Source: Methanolobus sp. (GTDB taxonomy: Archaea; Halobacteriota; Methanosarcinia; Methanosarcinales; Methanosarcinaceae). Taken from it: a stretch of 64,000 nucleotides of DNA. A program made the translations under genes and the position numbers. Every line of letters begins with the position of its first letter. Position 1 is the first letter of the stretch. The notes below the pieces were generated by a model that made no database searches, had not been told where the DNA came from, and saw only the letters and a program-made list of their open reading frames with translations. Shown here one piece after another: positions 1 to 8,048 of the stretch. The stretch spans positions 219,791 to 283,790 of the forward strand of contig NZ_JADQBZ010000005.1 in the NCBI RefSeq assembly GCF_016278365.1. The letters run 5' to 3'.

Positions 1-273
1 CAAGGAGCTTCCAGCGTGAAAAGTGCCGTATCAACAGTTAAAACACTTCATCTGTTAGCTCCAGAGTTTTTTCCATTATGGGATAGAGAGATAGCAAAGA
101 GATACAAGGTAAATTATGATCGAAATCCTGATGAGAGCTATATTCAATTCTGCAAATATTCTCAAACAATGCATGAACATATAAAACACTACAAATTACC
201 ACCACTCAAAAAATCGATACTAAAAATAATGGATGAGTACAATTATTGCAAATACACAAAAGGATGGATTTAA
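1..273 (+). CDS. C-terminal part of an unidentified protein, cut by the left window edge
   Basis: The frame is open from base 1 through a stop at 271-273, with no stop upstream, so this is most likely the 3' end of a larger gene. A GTG at 16 could in principle start an 85-aa protein but no ribosome binding site is visible in the few bases available. The peptide contains a phrase like TLHLLAPEFFPLWD, which resembles a conserved stretch in hypothetical proteins of accessory and defence regions; this is a weak resemblance, not an assignment. It is basic and has no membrane segment. Function unknown. Confidence 0.5.
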   Translation, partial: QGASSVKSAVSTVKTLHLLAPEFFPLWDREIAKRYKVNYDRNPDESYIQFCKYSQTMHEHIKHYKLPPLKKSILKIMDEYNYCKYTKGWI

Positions 274-308
274 CATAAATATTTAAAACAAAAATCAACG
301 GCAAAATG

Positions 309-593
309 TTATTTGATAAGAACTGTTGCACTGATTTCTCTGAATCCTTTTATAGAACATGGCCTTCCACGGACGATTTCATTAAAAGAAGCAGGAGAAA
401 AATCAATTCCATTCTCAATTAGCATCGGGTACAACATTCGAATATGCAATTCATGCAATTTTTTGTTGCCAAAATCTATTTGTCGTTTGCCGCGTGCTTC
501 TCCTCTGTTACAAACTTCAATATTGTAACCTATTTTTTCTGCATTTTTGAAAAAGTTATTTACGAAATCGTCAACATTCATATTTTTCACCAT
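309..593 (-). CDS. hypothetical protein, 94 aa
   Basis: A compact reading frame with mixed charged and hydrophobic residues and no membrane segment. Two starts are possible: ATG at 593, or ATG at 581, which has GGTGA a few bases before it and is slightly better supported. I recognise no family. It lies tail to tail with the truncated gene at the left edge. The opposite strand also carries a 71-codon frame (313-528), which looks less like a protein. The surroundings are AT-rich accessory DNA. Confidence 0.4.
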   Translation of the reverse strand: MVKNMNVDDFVNNFFKNAEKIGYNIEVCNRGEARGKRQIDFGNKKLHELHIRMLYPMLIENGIDFSPASFNEIVRGRPCSIKGFREISATVLIK

Positions 594-667
594 CTACAAT
601 ATTTTCAAATTGACTTTTAAACCTCCGTGGTTATATCAATTTCCATTTTGTTCAAAACGACTTATGT

Positions 668-877
668 TCAGCATAAATACAGAATTTGATAATCAAAGTC
701 TAAATCAAGTTGCACCCATCTTTCATACGTCGCATTTTCCTTCGGTATAAGGAGCATAGGGGGCGCCCTACGACCGCAGGCCCAATGAATCTTAAAAGGC
801 AATTCTTGTTTTCTGCAGATTTCGCTGCAGTTGTTCCATGCATCAGTTAAGAAACAAGGAAAAAAACATGCAATAGG
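668..877 (-). pseudogene. gene remnant without a usable start
   Basis: Read on the minus strand there is a 69-codon open stretch bounded by stops, ending at 668-670, whose translation reads like real protein (for example TDAWNNCSEICRKQELPFKI, then WACGRRAPPMLLIPKEN). There is no ATG, GTG or TTG near the beginning, and a stop codon lies immediately upstream. This suggests the 3' remnant of a decayed gene. I cannot name the family. The coordinates span the open stretch. Confidence 0.3.
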
Positions 878-985
878 CTATAGTACAAATAAAGTCATGT
901 TTGGATATGAAATATATCTACTGTACAAAAAGGCAGATTATCCTCGTAATTATAGGATAAAACAAATTGAGTCATAAACGAAGAA

Positions 986-1672
986 TCAGTTTTTAACTAA
1001 AACACAAATAAAAGAATCATCTTCTAATTCAAAGAGCTTAGCACATCTTGAATAACTTTTATTTATCTTTTTTACAAATTCACTATCGCCTGTGTAAAAA
1101 TGAATTGGTGCGATGTCAGGTAGATTTGTCATTAACTCATGAAAAATCCTTTCATCATTCATATCTTTAAAATAAGTGTCCAAGGTTACTTCTTTCACAG
1201 CTTTAAGGTGTTTATGATTTAAGACAACCAAACTGCCGCTATTTGGATAAATCTCGTCTATTCTTTTATACAAAGACTGAGAATGCTTAACTGAAAGCTC
1301 CGATAAAAAAGAAGGCAGCTTGAAACTATCGTTGTCTTTCAAGAAATCATTAACTTCATCGTACACTAAATCTAAAAAATTGGATATTCCCGGGTTTTCT
1401 GATTTAATTTGTCTGAATGATGTTATCAAATGCTCTTGATATTCCATTCGATTTAATCTTTTATTTTGAAAATTAGGTAAGAGCCGAATTATTTCAACGA
1501 CTACCTGATTTATTCGATTTCGAAATAGATTCTGAGATTCAGTTAAAACAGTTGAAGACAAAAAAAACTTACCATCTTCACGTTCTTTGAAAATCATAAT
1601 CGATTTATGGTGAAGCCTATCCTTAGAATTAACTGAAGCGACTAAAATATTAGAATCAATTGAAAAATTCAT
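986..1672 (-). CDS. PIN-domain-like protein
   Basis: Likely a ribonuclease-type PIN-fold protein of 228 aa. The N-terminus has the typical first strand with an acidic residue (FSIDSNILVAS, Asp6). It is followed by SSTVLTESQNLF, where PIN proteins carry the second acidic residue, and a later strand ending in TGDSEFV near residue 197 gives the last acidic position. A long helical insertion separates these parts, so it is larger than the usual 130-150 aa toxin PIN domain. The ATG lies only 2 bases after the stop of the upstream 1675-2403 gene, so the two are almost certainly cotranscribed. The fold call comes from motifs. The role (toxin, RNA decay or defence) is not shown by the sequence. Confidence 0.6.
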   Translation of the reverse strand: MNFSIDSNILVASVNSKDRLHHKSIMIFKEREDGKFFLSSTVLTESQNLFRNRINQVVVEIIRLLPNFQNKRLNRMEYQEHLITSFRQIKSENPGISNFLDLVYDEVNDFLKDNDSFKLPSFLSELSVKHSQSLYKRIDEIYPNSGSLVVLNHKHLKAVKEVTLDTYFKDMNDERIFHELMTNLPDIAPIHFYTGDSEFVKKINKSYSRCAKLFELEDDSFICVLVKN

Positions 1673-1674
1673 TT

Positions 1675-2403
1675 TTAAACCACTAAAGTTTCGAAAATAG
1701 CATCGTTATCCTCTAAATTTTTATTTAGCATGTAATTGCATAAACTCAGGCGAGAAAGAAAACTTTGAAGATCATCATATGATACTTTGCTTCTGTGGAA
1801 AGCTTCGATATAGAGCAAAGAATATGCTAACAGATGACTAAGGTCATTAATCTCTTTTTGTTTGTTAGGTGGAAGGTCCAAAGCTTCATTTATTATTTCC
1901 TGGATCAAATAAAACAATTGATCTAATAACAATAACTGAGCAACATCCTCGCTGTCATCCCACATACTAGAATTTATTTCATCTCTTATAGAAACAATTC
2001 TTCCATTAAGTTTCCTCAAGGACAATTTAAAAACTCTATGCATCTGTTTTTGTTCTATGTTCAATTTTCTGTGACTGAGCTCTTTAAAAATCTCACTAAT
2101 TTCATTGAAATCAGCTATTTTTTGTTCTAGCTCATTGATGAATTCGTCATCATATAATCTATCCACGACAAGATCAGTCAGGATATCCATGAATTTTTCA
2201 CGAGTTTCAAAATCAAAATTTGAAATTTTATCTATTTCTTTTTGGAATAAATACGATTGATGCATGGACCGTAAGTAGTCAATTGCACCTACAACAGGAC
2301 GCACAATAAAAGTGACTCCATCAAACATGTCAGTAGAAAAACTGTTTAGAATAGAGTTTACTTGTCCAAATTCATCAATGCGGCAATTTTCCATAACAAA
2401 CAT
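1675..2403 (-). CDS. unknown helical protein paired with the PIN-domain gene
   Basis: About 242 aa, mostly charged helices, no membrane segment, no motif I recognise. The frame can be extended to a TTG at 2439, but that has no supporting binding site; ATG at 2403 or 2394 is more likely, and I give 2403. It ends 2 bases before the PIN-domain gene and precedes it in the transcript, the order often seen for an antitoxin or partner before a nuclease toxin. That pairing is an inference from position only. Confidence 0.55.
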   Translation of the reverse strand: MFVMENCRIDEFGQVNSILNSFSTDMFDGVTFIVRPVVGAIDYLRSMHQSYLFQKEIDKISNFDFETREKFMDILTDLVVDRLYDDEFINELEQKIADFNEISEIFKELSHRKLNIEQKQMHRVFKLSLRKLNGRIVSIRDEINSSMWDDSEDVAQLLLLDQLFYLIQEIINEALDLPPNKQKEINDLSHLLAYSLLYIEAFHRSKVSYDDLQSFLSRLSLCNYMLNKNLEDNDAIFETLVV

Positions 2404-2505
2404 GTATTTAAATTTCACTAATTTATAAGTTTCGAACAATTAGTTTTATCGATAAATCTCAATTTTAGAGATTTAGCAAAAAATGAGGTTTTACTATTTA
2501 TTCAG

Positions 2506-2703
2506 TCACTTTATAGAAAGATACATTTTAACAAATGGAATAATGGCCTCGTTCAAAAGAAGAGTTAAGCCCACACCAAAGATCATACCGGCCATGAAGT
2601 AGTACATGTAATTGGTGACTATCTGGAACATCAAAGAGTCTGAAAGGTAATATTGATCATTGATGTAGATGAGATATGAAGAGGATATGTTAAAATCAGT
2701 CAC
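2506..2703 (-). CDS. small membrane protein
   Basis: A 65-aa protein with one clear hydrophobic stretch (about residues 28-50, including MYYFMAGMIFGVGLTLLL) and a short basic tail. The start is a GTG at 2703 preceded by AGGAG at a good distance, which supports translation. It lies upstream of the PIN pair on the same strand, about 100 bases away, and might be part of that unit. No family recognised. Confidence 0.5.
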   Translation of the reverse strand: MTDFNISSSYLIYINDQYYLSDSLMFQIVTNYMYYFMAGMIFGVGLTLLLNEAIIPFVKMYLSIK

Positions 2704-3314
2704 TATTTTGCTCCTGAGAGTTTAACAGGTTATCTTCCAAGTCTTCATATTGAACAGCCGGCCTTCTGCGAAGTCGAGAAGATACACGGGATACCAGGTG
2801 GTTATCCTAGATGAGAAGGCAGCCAAGAACTCATGGACAGGACCCATACTATTTCTTATTGATAATTCTGAATAAGTATTTATCCTTTTGACAAAAACTA
2901 ATCATGCTTGTTTTCATACGTCTGCAGTTTCCACAAATCCGCATACAGACATCCTTTAACAAAATGCTCGTTCCCTCTCACCTTACACATATTCCGGAAA
3001 TTCTGGATTCATAATATACACACCTCGTTGCTGCATACTGTCGCTGTTGCACTCTTTGAGTAGGACGCCTTTTTTCACAAGCCTTTGGCTGACCGGCCGG
3101 TTGGCCTGGCAGGACTCGATAGCATCCTAAAAAATGAAGGAATTTAATCTCTTCCTATTATACAAGCATGAAAATTTTATTTCCTTCTGTCTCACTAAAC
3201 AGGGAAAAAAGTGATTTTTCAGAAATCCATTGGAATAATTTCTTTTATTTGTTGATTCAGATGACAAAATCATTATAACCGATCATTACTAATTAATAAT
3301 GGGGAGTTATTGTA
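2704..3314. other. intergenic region holding a decayed gene copy and a promoter
   Basis: No intact gene seen. Positions 2926-3126 hold one of four decayed copies of the same gene (annotated separately). The last 100 bases are AT-rich and probably contain the promoter of the small membrane protein starting at 3315. Confidence 0.5.
2926..3126 (-). pseudogene. decayed gene fragment, copy A of a local repeat family
   Basis: The minus strand translates with one frameshift to a peptide that parallels copy B at 4429-4690. It reads ESCQANRPVSQRLVKKGVLL, then a gap region, then NMCKVRGNEHFVKGCLY. The same phrases occur in the fragments at 3540-3655 and 5366-5449. None has an intact frame, so these are remnants of one paralogous family. 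The parent gene is unidentified. Confidence 0.55.
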
Positions 3315-3518
3315 ATGTCTTTGCTGATCTACATTGTAATTTCATTAATAGGAATAGGTATAGTTGGTTTAGGACTGGTCATTCAAAAAGCTACTTTTAA
3401 CATAGTGGGATTACTGTCTTTATTATTAGGAACTTCTATTTCGATTTTATCTGTACTTCTGGCGGCTTTATTCCTTGAAACATACCCTGCATTTTTATTT
3501 ATGCTTCCAGTAATATAA
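3315..3518 (+). CDS. small two-helix membrane protein
   Basis: A 67-aa, almost entirely hydrophobic protein with two predicted membrane helices (about residues 4-25 and 31-55). GGGGAG stands just ahead of the ATG, which supports the start. An AT-rich stretch upstream gives a plausible promoter. No family recognised. Confidence 0.55.
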   Translation: MSLLIYIVISLIGIGIVGLGLVIQKATFNIVGLLSLLLGTSISILSVLLAALFLETYPAFLFMLPVI

Positions 3519-3539
3519 TTCCAGCGCCAGAGTATTTTT

Positions 3540-3655
3540 AAATACTTTCCATTATCTGACGGACTGAGCGGTTGGCATGGCATACTCCGAATATATTCAC
3601 TCGCTTAGGGAGTAGCTCAGATTTTTGGATTTCTTGAAGGCCTCAGTACTATTAC
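3540..3655 (-). pseudogene. decayed gene fragment, copy D of a local repeat family
   Basis: The minus strand reads EAFKKSKNLSYSLSE and, after a frame change, VCHANRSVRQ. This matches the order in copy B (AYKESEDRIYTLKDYG then SCQANRSVCQ). It sits directly downstream of the SRPBCC gene (3705-4160). Only the middle of the parental gene remains. Confidence 0.4.
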
Positions 3656-3704
3656 TCGGGGCCTGTTGTTTCAGCACACAGATTTGAGCCAACGATGGCT
3701 GTTT

Positions 3705-4160
3705 TCATGCATTCTCAGCAAGTTGCTTGAGCTTTTGGAGTGCTTTAGGCCAGGTAGTTTGGAACATCTCTTCGTATTCTCCCTCCGCCGTGTCCACGTC
3801 TACCAGTACTTCTGTTCTGTCGCCCATTTCCTTAAACGTGTAGTTTTCAAATGCACCGGCCCATTCATTCACAGCTTCACTTGAAGTGTCTTCTTTTCCG
3901 TTTTGAACAATGCCGATGTGCTCGATAGATATGTACTCGTATGGCCGGTTCTCTCTTATCAGGCTCACCATGCCGGACATAGCACCTGTCTCTTCGGGTC
4001 CGAGGAAAAGCATCTTGCTTCCTTTGCTCCAGTCACCTATATAGTGTGAACCGGGTGAAAATACCTCCGTCCACTGCCGATAAGAATCCTTGCCAAGCAT
4101 AGTGTCCCATACCTTTTCTTTTGGTGCGTTGATAACGATTGAATAATGCAGTTTGCGCAT
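3705..4160 (-). CDS. SRPBCC (AHSA1-like) domain protein
   Basis: A 151-aa single-domain protein of the START/SRPBCC superfamily related to the C-terminal domain of Aha1. It opens with the typical first strand and helix (RKLHYSIVINAPKEKVWDTM), followed by the WTEVFSPGS region and a C-terminal helix with TTWPKALQKLKQ. The family binds hydrophobic ligands or partner proteins; the ligand here is unknown. The frame extends 32 codons upstream, but the ATG at 4160 is preceded by a strong GGAGGAGAT site and matches the family's length, so I use it. It is probably transcribed alone. Confidence 0.8.
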   Translation of the reverse strand: MRKLHYSIVINAPKEKVWDTMLGKDSYRQWTEVFSPGSHYIGDWSKGSKMLFLGPEETGAMSGMVSLIRENRPYEYISIEHIGIVQNGKEDTSSEAVNEWAGAFENYTFKEMGDRTEVLVDVDTAEGEYEEMFQTTWPKALQKLKQLAENA

Positions 4161-4428
4161 TCTATCTCCTCCTTTCATTTTCACTTTCAAATTCCCGTTG
4201 ACTCTCAATTCCACTTCTATTCCATTCCCTTCCGACCATTGCCGGCAACAACACACCTACAATAAAAAGGGTATTGTACAATTTTAATCAGGGATTATGA
4301 AATAAATATCTATTGAATTTTGGTTCTGTAGTAGGCAAAAAGTGACGCACTGCGCCACAAATCGTTTCTTCTCCTCTAGTCACATTTAAAGGCTTCTTTA
4401 AATCTTCCCCAACTACGCCTATTAATAG

Positions 4429-4690
4429 CTAACAAACCTGCATACATCCCATCTTCACGAAATGCTCATTCCCTCCGGCCTTGTACATGTTCAGGAAATC
4501 CCTGGTGACTGGGCTCACGATGTAGACGTCTCGCTGTTCCAAGTAATAGCTGTCGTATTTTTTGAGGAGGGCACGTTTTTGGCAAGGCGCTGACAGACTG
4601 AGCGGTTGGCTTGGCATGAATCAAAGGCGCCGTAATCCTTGAGAGTATAGATTCGATCTTCAGATTCCTTGTAGGCTATGACTTGAAGCG
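4429..4690 (-). pseudogene. decayed gene fragment, copy B of a local repeat family
   Basis: The longest of the four remnants. Minus-strand translation gives AYKESEDRIYTLKDYGAFD then SCQANRSVCQRLAK. After one frameshift it continues KRALLKKYDSYYLEQRDVYI and ends with TRDFLNMYKAGGNEHFVK. The second part alone forms a 62-codon frame, but the homologous peptide continues upstream in another frame, so the gene is broken. It follows the nitroreductase gene directly on the same strand. Confidence 0.55.
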
Positions 4691-4698
4691 GATTTCCT

Positions 4699-5226
4699 TC
4701 ATCCTTCGTTATATATCTCGTACATCACAGTATCATTGAGCGGCTTTCGTTCTGTGGTATGGCGGTCGGCGCTCAGAAAATCCTTATCAGGATAGCCTAA
4801 GAGAAGTAATGCAGTGGGTTCAATGTATTCGGGTATGTTGAACTCTTTTCTGATGATCTTGGGGTCAAACAGTCCGACCATTACACTTCCGATGTTCAGT
4901 TCCCTTGCTGCAAGCATCATGTGATCGCAAACAATACCAATGTCCAGATCTCCTGAGCACTTTCCGTCAAATGGTCTTATCAGGGCATTTCTTTTATCCT
5001 GGCATACAATGAGAACACACTGAGAGCCGAAAGTCTGGTATGCTTTTTGGATTTTGAGGATATTATCCGGTTGCCGGACAACGATGATCCGCTGAGGTTG
5101 CTGATTGCAGGCGCTTGGAGCTACACGTCCGGCAGACAAAATACGGTCAAGATGGCTTTTGTCTATTGTTCTTTCTGTAAATCCTCGTGTAGTGCAACGC
5201 TGTTTTGCCAATTCTAAAAAGTCCAT
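4699..5226 (-). CDS. nitroreductase family protein
   Basis: A 175-aa protein of the FMN-dependent nitroreductase family. The N-terminal RCTTRGF segment corresponds to the arginine-rich FMN phosphate contact. The region APSACNQQPQRIIVV is the usual APSxxNxQPW-type FMN-binding stretch. The C-terminus has the LLLLGYPDKD motif common to the fold. Such enzymes use NAD(P)H or another reductant to reduce nitro compounds, quinones or flavins; the substrate cannot be told. It has its own upstream region of about 200 bases, which also contains remnant copy C. Confidence 0.9.
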   Translation of the reverse strand: MDFLELAKQRCTTRGFTERTIDKSHLDRILSAGRVAPSACNQQPQRIIVVRQPDNILKIQKAYQTFGSQCVLIVCQDKRNALIRPFDGKCSGDLDIGIVCDHMMLAARELNIGSVMVGLFDPKIIRKEFNIPEYIEPTALLLLGYPDKDFLSADRHTTERKPLNDTVMYEIYNEG

Positions 5227-5365
5227 ACTACAGATCTCTCCGTTCGCACACTATAACATTCACTTGTCCTGAAAACAAGTAGCTGAATTGTTATTCTTTA
5301 CTACCTGTCCACAAACTTATACGTAATGTGGTACATAATTACTTACAGTTTACTATACTAATTTA

Positions 5366-5449
5366 CCCGGGTACAATCCTCCCTTCACAAACTGTTCGTG
5401 ATCTCTGACTTTATACACATTCAGGAAATCCCGGATAATCGGGCCCATT
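5366..5449 (-). pseudogene. decayed gene fragment, copy C of a local repeat family
   Basis: Minus-strand translation reads MGPIIRDFLNVYKVRDHEQF followed by VKGGLYPG. This parallels the ends of copies A (MCKVRGNEHFVKGCLY) and B (TRDFLNMYKAGGNEHFVK). It abuts the stop codon of the first PHP gene. Only the 3' end of the parental gene is left. Confidence 0.5.
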
Positions 5450-6484
5450 TCAGGCATTGATCAGCCGTGATATCCTTGAGACCTGGGGCTGCTTTGAGAG
5501 CATGTACATCAAAGCAGGCAGGCCGGAGCCTGATATGTGGTGGAGGAGGCTTCTTGTTCCATTATTTATCCGGGGATTCCTTTCCAATAAGTCGCTTCCC
5601 AGAAAGCGGAGGAGTCTGTCAAATGGTCTCATGCCTGTAGTAAAGCCGGCTTCTTCTCTGATATCTTTTCCCATGCTGAAGGCAAGTTCTATCCAGGAGT
5701 CCAGTTCTCCCGTGATATGCTTCAACACGGGCTGGTCTATAACCATACAGGAACGGCCTTTTGTGATGTTGGAAAAATAGTCGTGGAATGTATCGCCTTT
5801 GGCAAGGGTATATGCCTTGCCTATGCTTCCTGTATGGCTGTCAGTTGTAACAGCAATTCCTTTTCCGTACTTTTGTGCAAGTTCCATCGTTAGCAGGTTC
5901 TTCTGATTCAGGTCCTGCATATTGTATTCGATGACCGGGAAATGCTTTACAAGTTCAGGGATCGCAGGGATATTGGGTATATCGCCTCTCAGAAACCAGA
6001 AAGGATGATTGTAAATATATGGCAGTTCATTGCTTTTGAAATAATCTATAAGGCTGTAAATATCATTTTCCTGATTCGCCATGGCCTGGAACTCTGCATA
6101 CTGCTCCCTTTCGAACCCAAAGACGTTAATATGTACGGTGTGCCCCACGTTAAGCGGATCGGTGACGGACAGTTCCACTCCCGGTATGAGGTTCTCCTGC
6201 TTCCACCCCATGATATCATGGGCTTTAACAGTGTCATGGTCCGTGAAGGTTATGAAATCAAGACCTCTGGCTCTTCCTTTTTGCAGGAGTTTTTCAGGAT
6301 GCATAGATTCCGCAGACAGGACATCGTATGAACAGCATGTATGGACATGGAGGTCTGCTTTATGCCATCCTTTTTCCACAAGTTCAGCAGCCTTATCGGA
6401 AGAAATTATTTCTTGTTTACTGGAATCTTTTCCATGTGGCAAGATCATCACACTTGTTAAGTTGTCACCGATATCACAGCACAA
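5450..6484 (-). CDS. PHP-domain metal-dependent phosphoesterase, copy 1
   Basis: A 344-aa protein with an N-terminal PHP domain. The first metal-binding motif is ADLHVHTCCSYD (near residues 43-54), followed by FITFTDHDTV, then GVELSV, a YNHPFW histidine motif and a C-terminal TTDSHTG motif. Together these form the trinuclear metal site of the PHP fold. The family hydrolyses phosphate esters or nucleotides (for example 3',5'-nucleotide bisphosphates); the substrate is not determined here. The last 100 residues are family-specific helices. It is a close paralogue of the next gene upstream (6677-7708) in the same orientation, so the pair arose by tandem duplication. A TATA-like stretch lies near 6558-6570. 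Confidence 0.85.
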   Translation of the reverse strand: MCCDIGDNLTSVMILPHGKDSSKQEIISSDKAAELVEKGWHKADLHVHTCCSYDVLSAESMHPEKLLQKGRARGLDFITFTDHDTVKAHDIMGWKQENLIPGVELSVTDPLNVGHTVHINVFGFEREQYAEFQAMANQENDIYSLIDYFKSNELPYIYNHPFWFLRGDIPNIPAIPELVKHFPVIEYNMQDLNQKNLLTMELAQKYGKGIAVTTDSHTGSIGKAYTLAKGDTFHDYFSNITKGRSCMVIDQPVLKHITGELDSWIELAFSMGKDIREEAGFTTGMRPFDRLLRFLGSDLLERNPRINNGTRSLLHHISGSGLPALMYMLSKQPQVSRISRLINA

Positions 6485-6676
6485 TAATCAATTGTACACT
6501 TATCAATATAACAAGGGCGAAGTAAATACTTTGTGTACTTAACTTATAGTCCTCGCATAAAATATATAAAAATAGTATGTAGTAGAATCTGGAATCGGAT
6601 TTAAACCTGCACGTTTAAAGATTCTCATTATCTTCGGAGCACCCTCAGCAGATATCCTGTCATTTAAGGGATGATC

Positions 6677-7708
6677 TCAGGCGTTGACCATCCTTTCTAT
6701 CCTGGTCACCTGTGACTTTTTGGAAAGCATGTGCAGGAATACCGGCAAACGGGAGCCTGCTACCTGTCTTGCCAGAGTTGCTGTTGCCTTATTTAATTTA
6801 TTGCTCCCGTCCGGCATGTCTCTTGCCAGAGCGCTCATCACCCTGTCGACAGCATCAATTCCGGTGGAAAAACCAGTTTCTTCCCATATACCTTTATCGA
6901 TGTTGAACAATAGCTCGATAAGACCTCCTAATTCTGCAGCAAAGTGTTTCCAAGCGGGCTCCTCCATAACCAGGTAAGAACGCCCCTTGCTGATATTGGA
7001 AAAGTATTCGCGGAAAGTATCTCCCTGTGCGAGTGTATATACCTTTCCGATATTCCCGGTATGGCTGTCAGTGTTAATTGCCATTCCCTTGTTATATCGC
7101 TGTGCCAGGACCATGGAGAAGAAATTCTTCTGCCGGAGATCCTGAGCATTATACTCCACCACAGGAAAATGCTTAACGAGCTCTGGCACTGCAAGTATAT
7201 TTGGCTTTTCACCGAACTTGAACCAGAAGGGGTGGTTGTAGATATAAGGCAGGTCATTACTTTTAAGATAGTCAATAATGCTGTAAATGTTCTTCTCATT
7301 CTTTGCCAGAAGCTCTATCTCCTGATATTGCTCCCTGTCAAATGCGAAGGCGTTCATATGCACTGTATGTCCTACATTTTCGATGTCCTTTACGGATATC
7401 TCTACGCCTGGGGTCAGGTCCTCCCTGTTCCATCCAAGCATATCGTAGGCCTTTATAGTATCATGGTCTGTGAACGTGACATAGTCAAGTCCCATACTTT
7501 TCGCTTTCTCAAAAAGGCGGGCGGGGTGGGTCTGCCAGGCAGGAGGGACATCGTGCGAGCAGCAGGTATGTACATGCATATCAGCTTTGCACCATCCGTC
7601 CTCCATAAGTTCGGCTGCCTTTTCTGAAGAAATGATCTTATCTTTTATCTCGGAGGTCTGAAACAATTTATCACAGCGCGGTTTGTGGGTGGTGGTTATA
7701 AAGTACAA
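6677..7708 (-). CDS. PHP-domain metal-dependent phosphoesterase, copy 2
   Basis: A 343-aa paralogue of the preceding gene with the same motif order: ADMHVHTCCSHD, VTFTDHDTI, GVEISV, YNHPFW and NTDSHTG. All predicted metal ligands are present in both copies, so neither looks degenerate. The N-terminal 40 residues differ most. The paralogues are separated by about 190 bases, with AT-rich DNA typical of a separate promoter for each. Confidence 0.85.
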   Translation of the reverse strand: MYFITTTHKPRCDKLFQTSEIKDKIISSEKAAELMEDGWCKADMHVHTCCSHDVPPAWQTHPARLFEKAKSMGLDYVTFTDHDTIKAYDMLGWNREDLTPGVEISVKDIENVGHTVHMNAFAFDREQYQEIELLAKNEKNIYSIIDYLKSNDLPYIYNHPFWFKFGEKPNILAVPELVKHFPVVEYNAQDLRQKNFFSMVLAQRYNKGMAINTDSHTGNIGKVYTLAQGDTFREYFSNISKGRSYLVMEEPAWKHFAAELGGLIELLFNIDKGIWEETGFSTGIDAVDRVMSALARDMPDGSNKLNKATATLARQVAGSRLPVFLHMLSKKSQVTRIERMVNA

Positions 7709-8048
7709 TCTGTGAAACGGGATGGTATATAACTATATTCATTAATTACGTATTTTAAATACTAAATATATATCTGCACATACTGCTATGTATTATTTAT
7801 TATTATGTTATTAGTGAAATAATATATGATTGTCATCTATTCCTTTCTGTCCGATTCTCATAGTTTGATCTGCTGTAATTATTCCTGTACTTATTCCTTA
7901 TTTTTCCAGGTCATTTTTTGCTAAAGCCTTTAAATTTGCAGGTCTATTATCTTTTATGGTGAGATCAGGGATCGTTTCTGGGATGCTGGCTGCAGTCATC
8001 ATGTTCGGGGTGTGTAAGAATGCAGAAGCAGGTAACTAATGAGGTTGG
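7709..8048. other. divergent intergenic region
   Basis: AT-rich DNA between the divergent PHP copy 2 and photolyase genes, with several TATA-like stretches between 7735 and 7830. It should contain both promoters. The right part holds a possible 27-codon ORF (7956-8039). Confidence 0.5.
7956..8039 (+). CDS. possible 27-aa signal-peptide-like ORF ahead of the photolyase
   Basis: An ATG at 7956 opens a 27-codon frame, translating as MVRSGIVSGMLAAVIMFGVC plus KNAEAGN, which looks like a bare signal peptide. Its stop lies 9 bases before the photolyase start. It could be a leader peptide, a remnant of a secreted protein, or chance. No clear ribosome binding site is visible. Confidence 0.25.
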   Translation: MVRSGIVSGMLAAVIMFGVCKNAEAGN

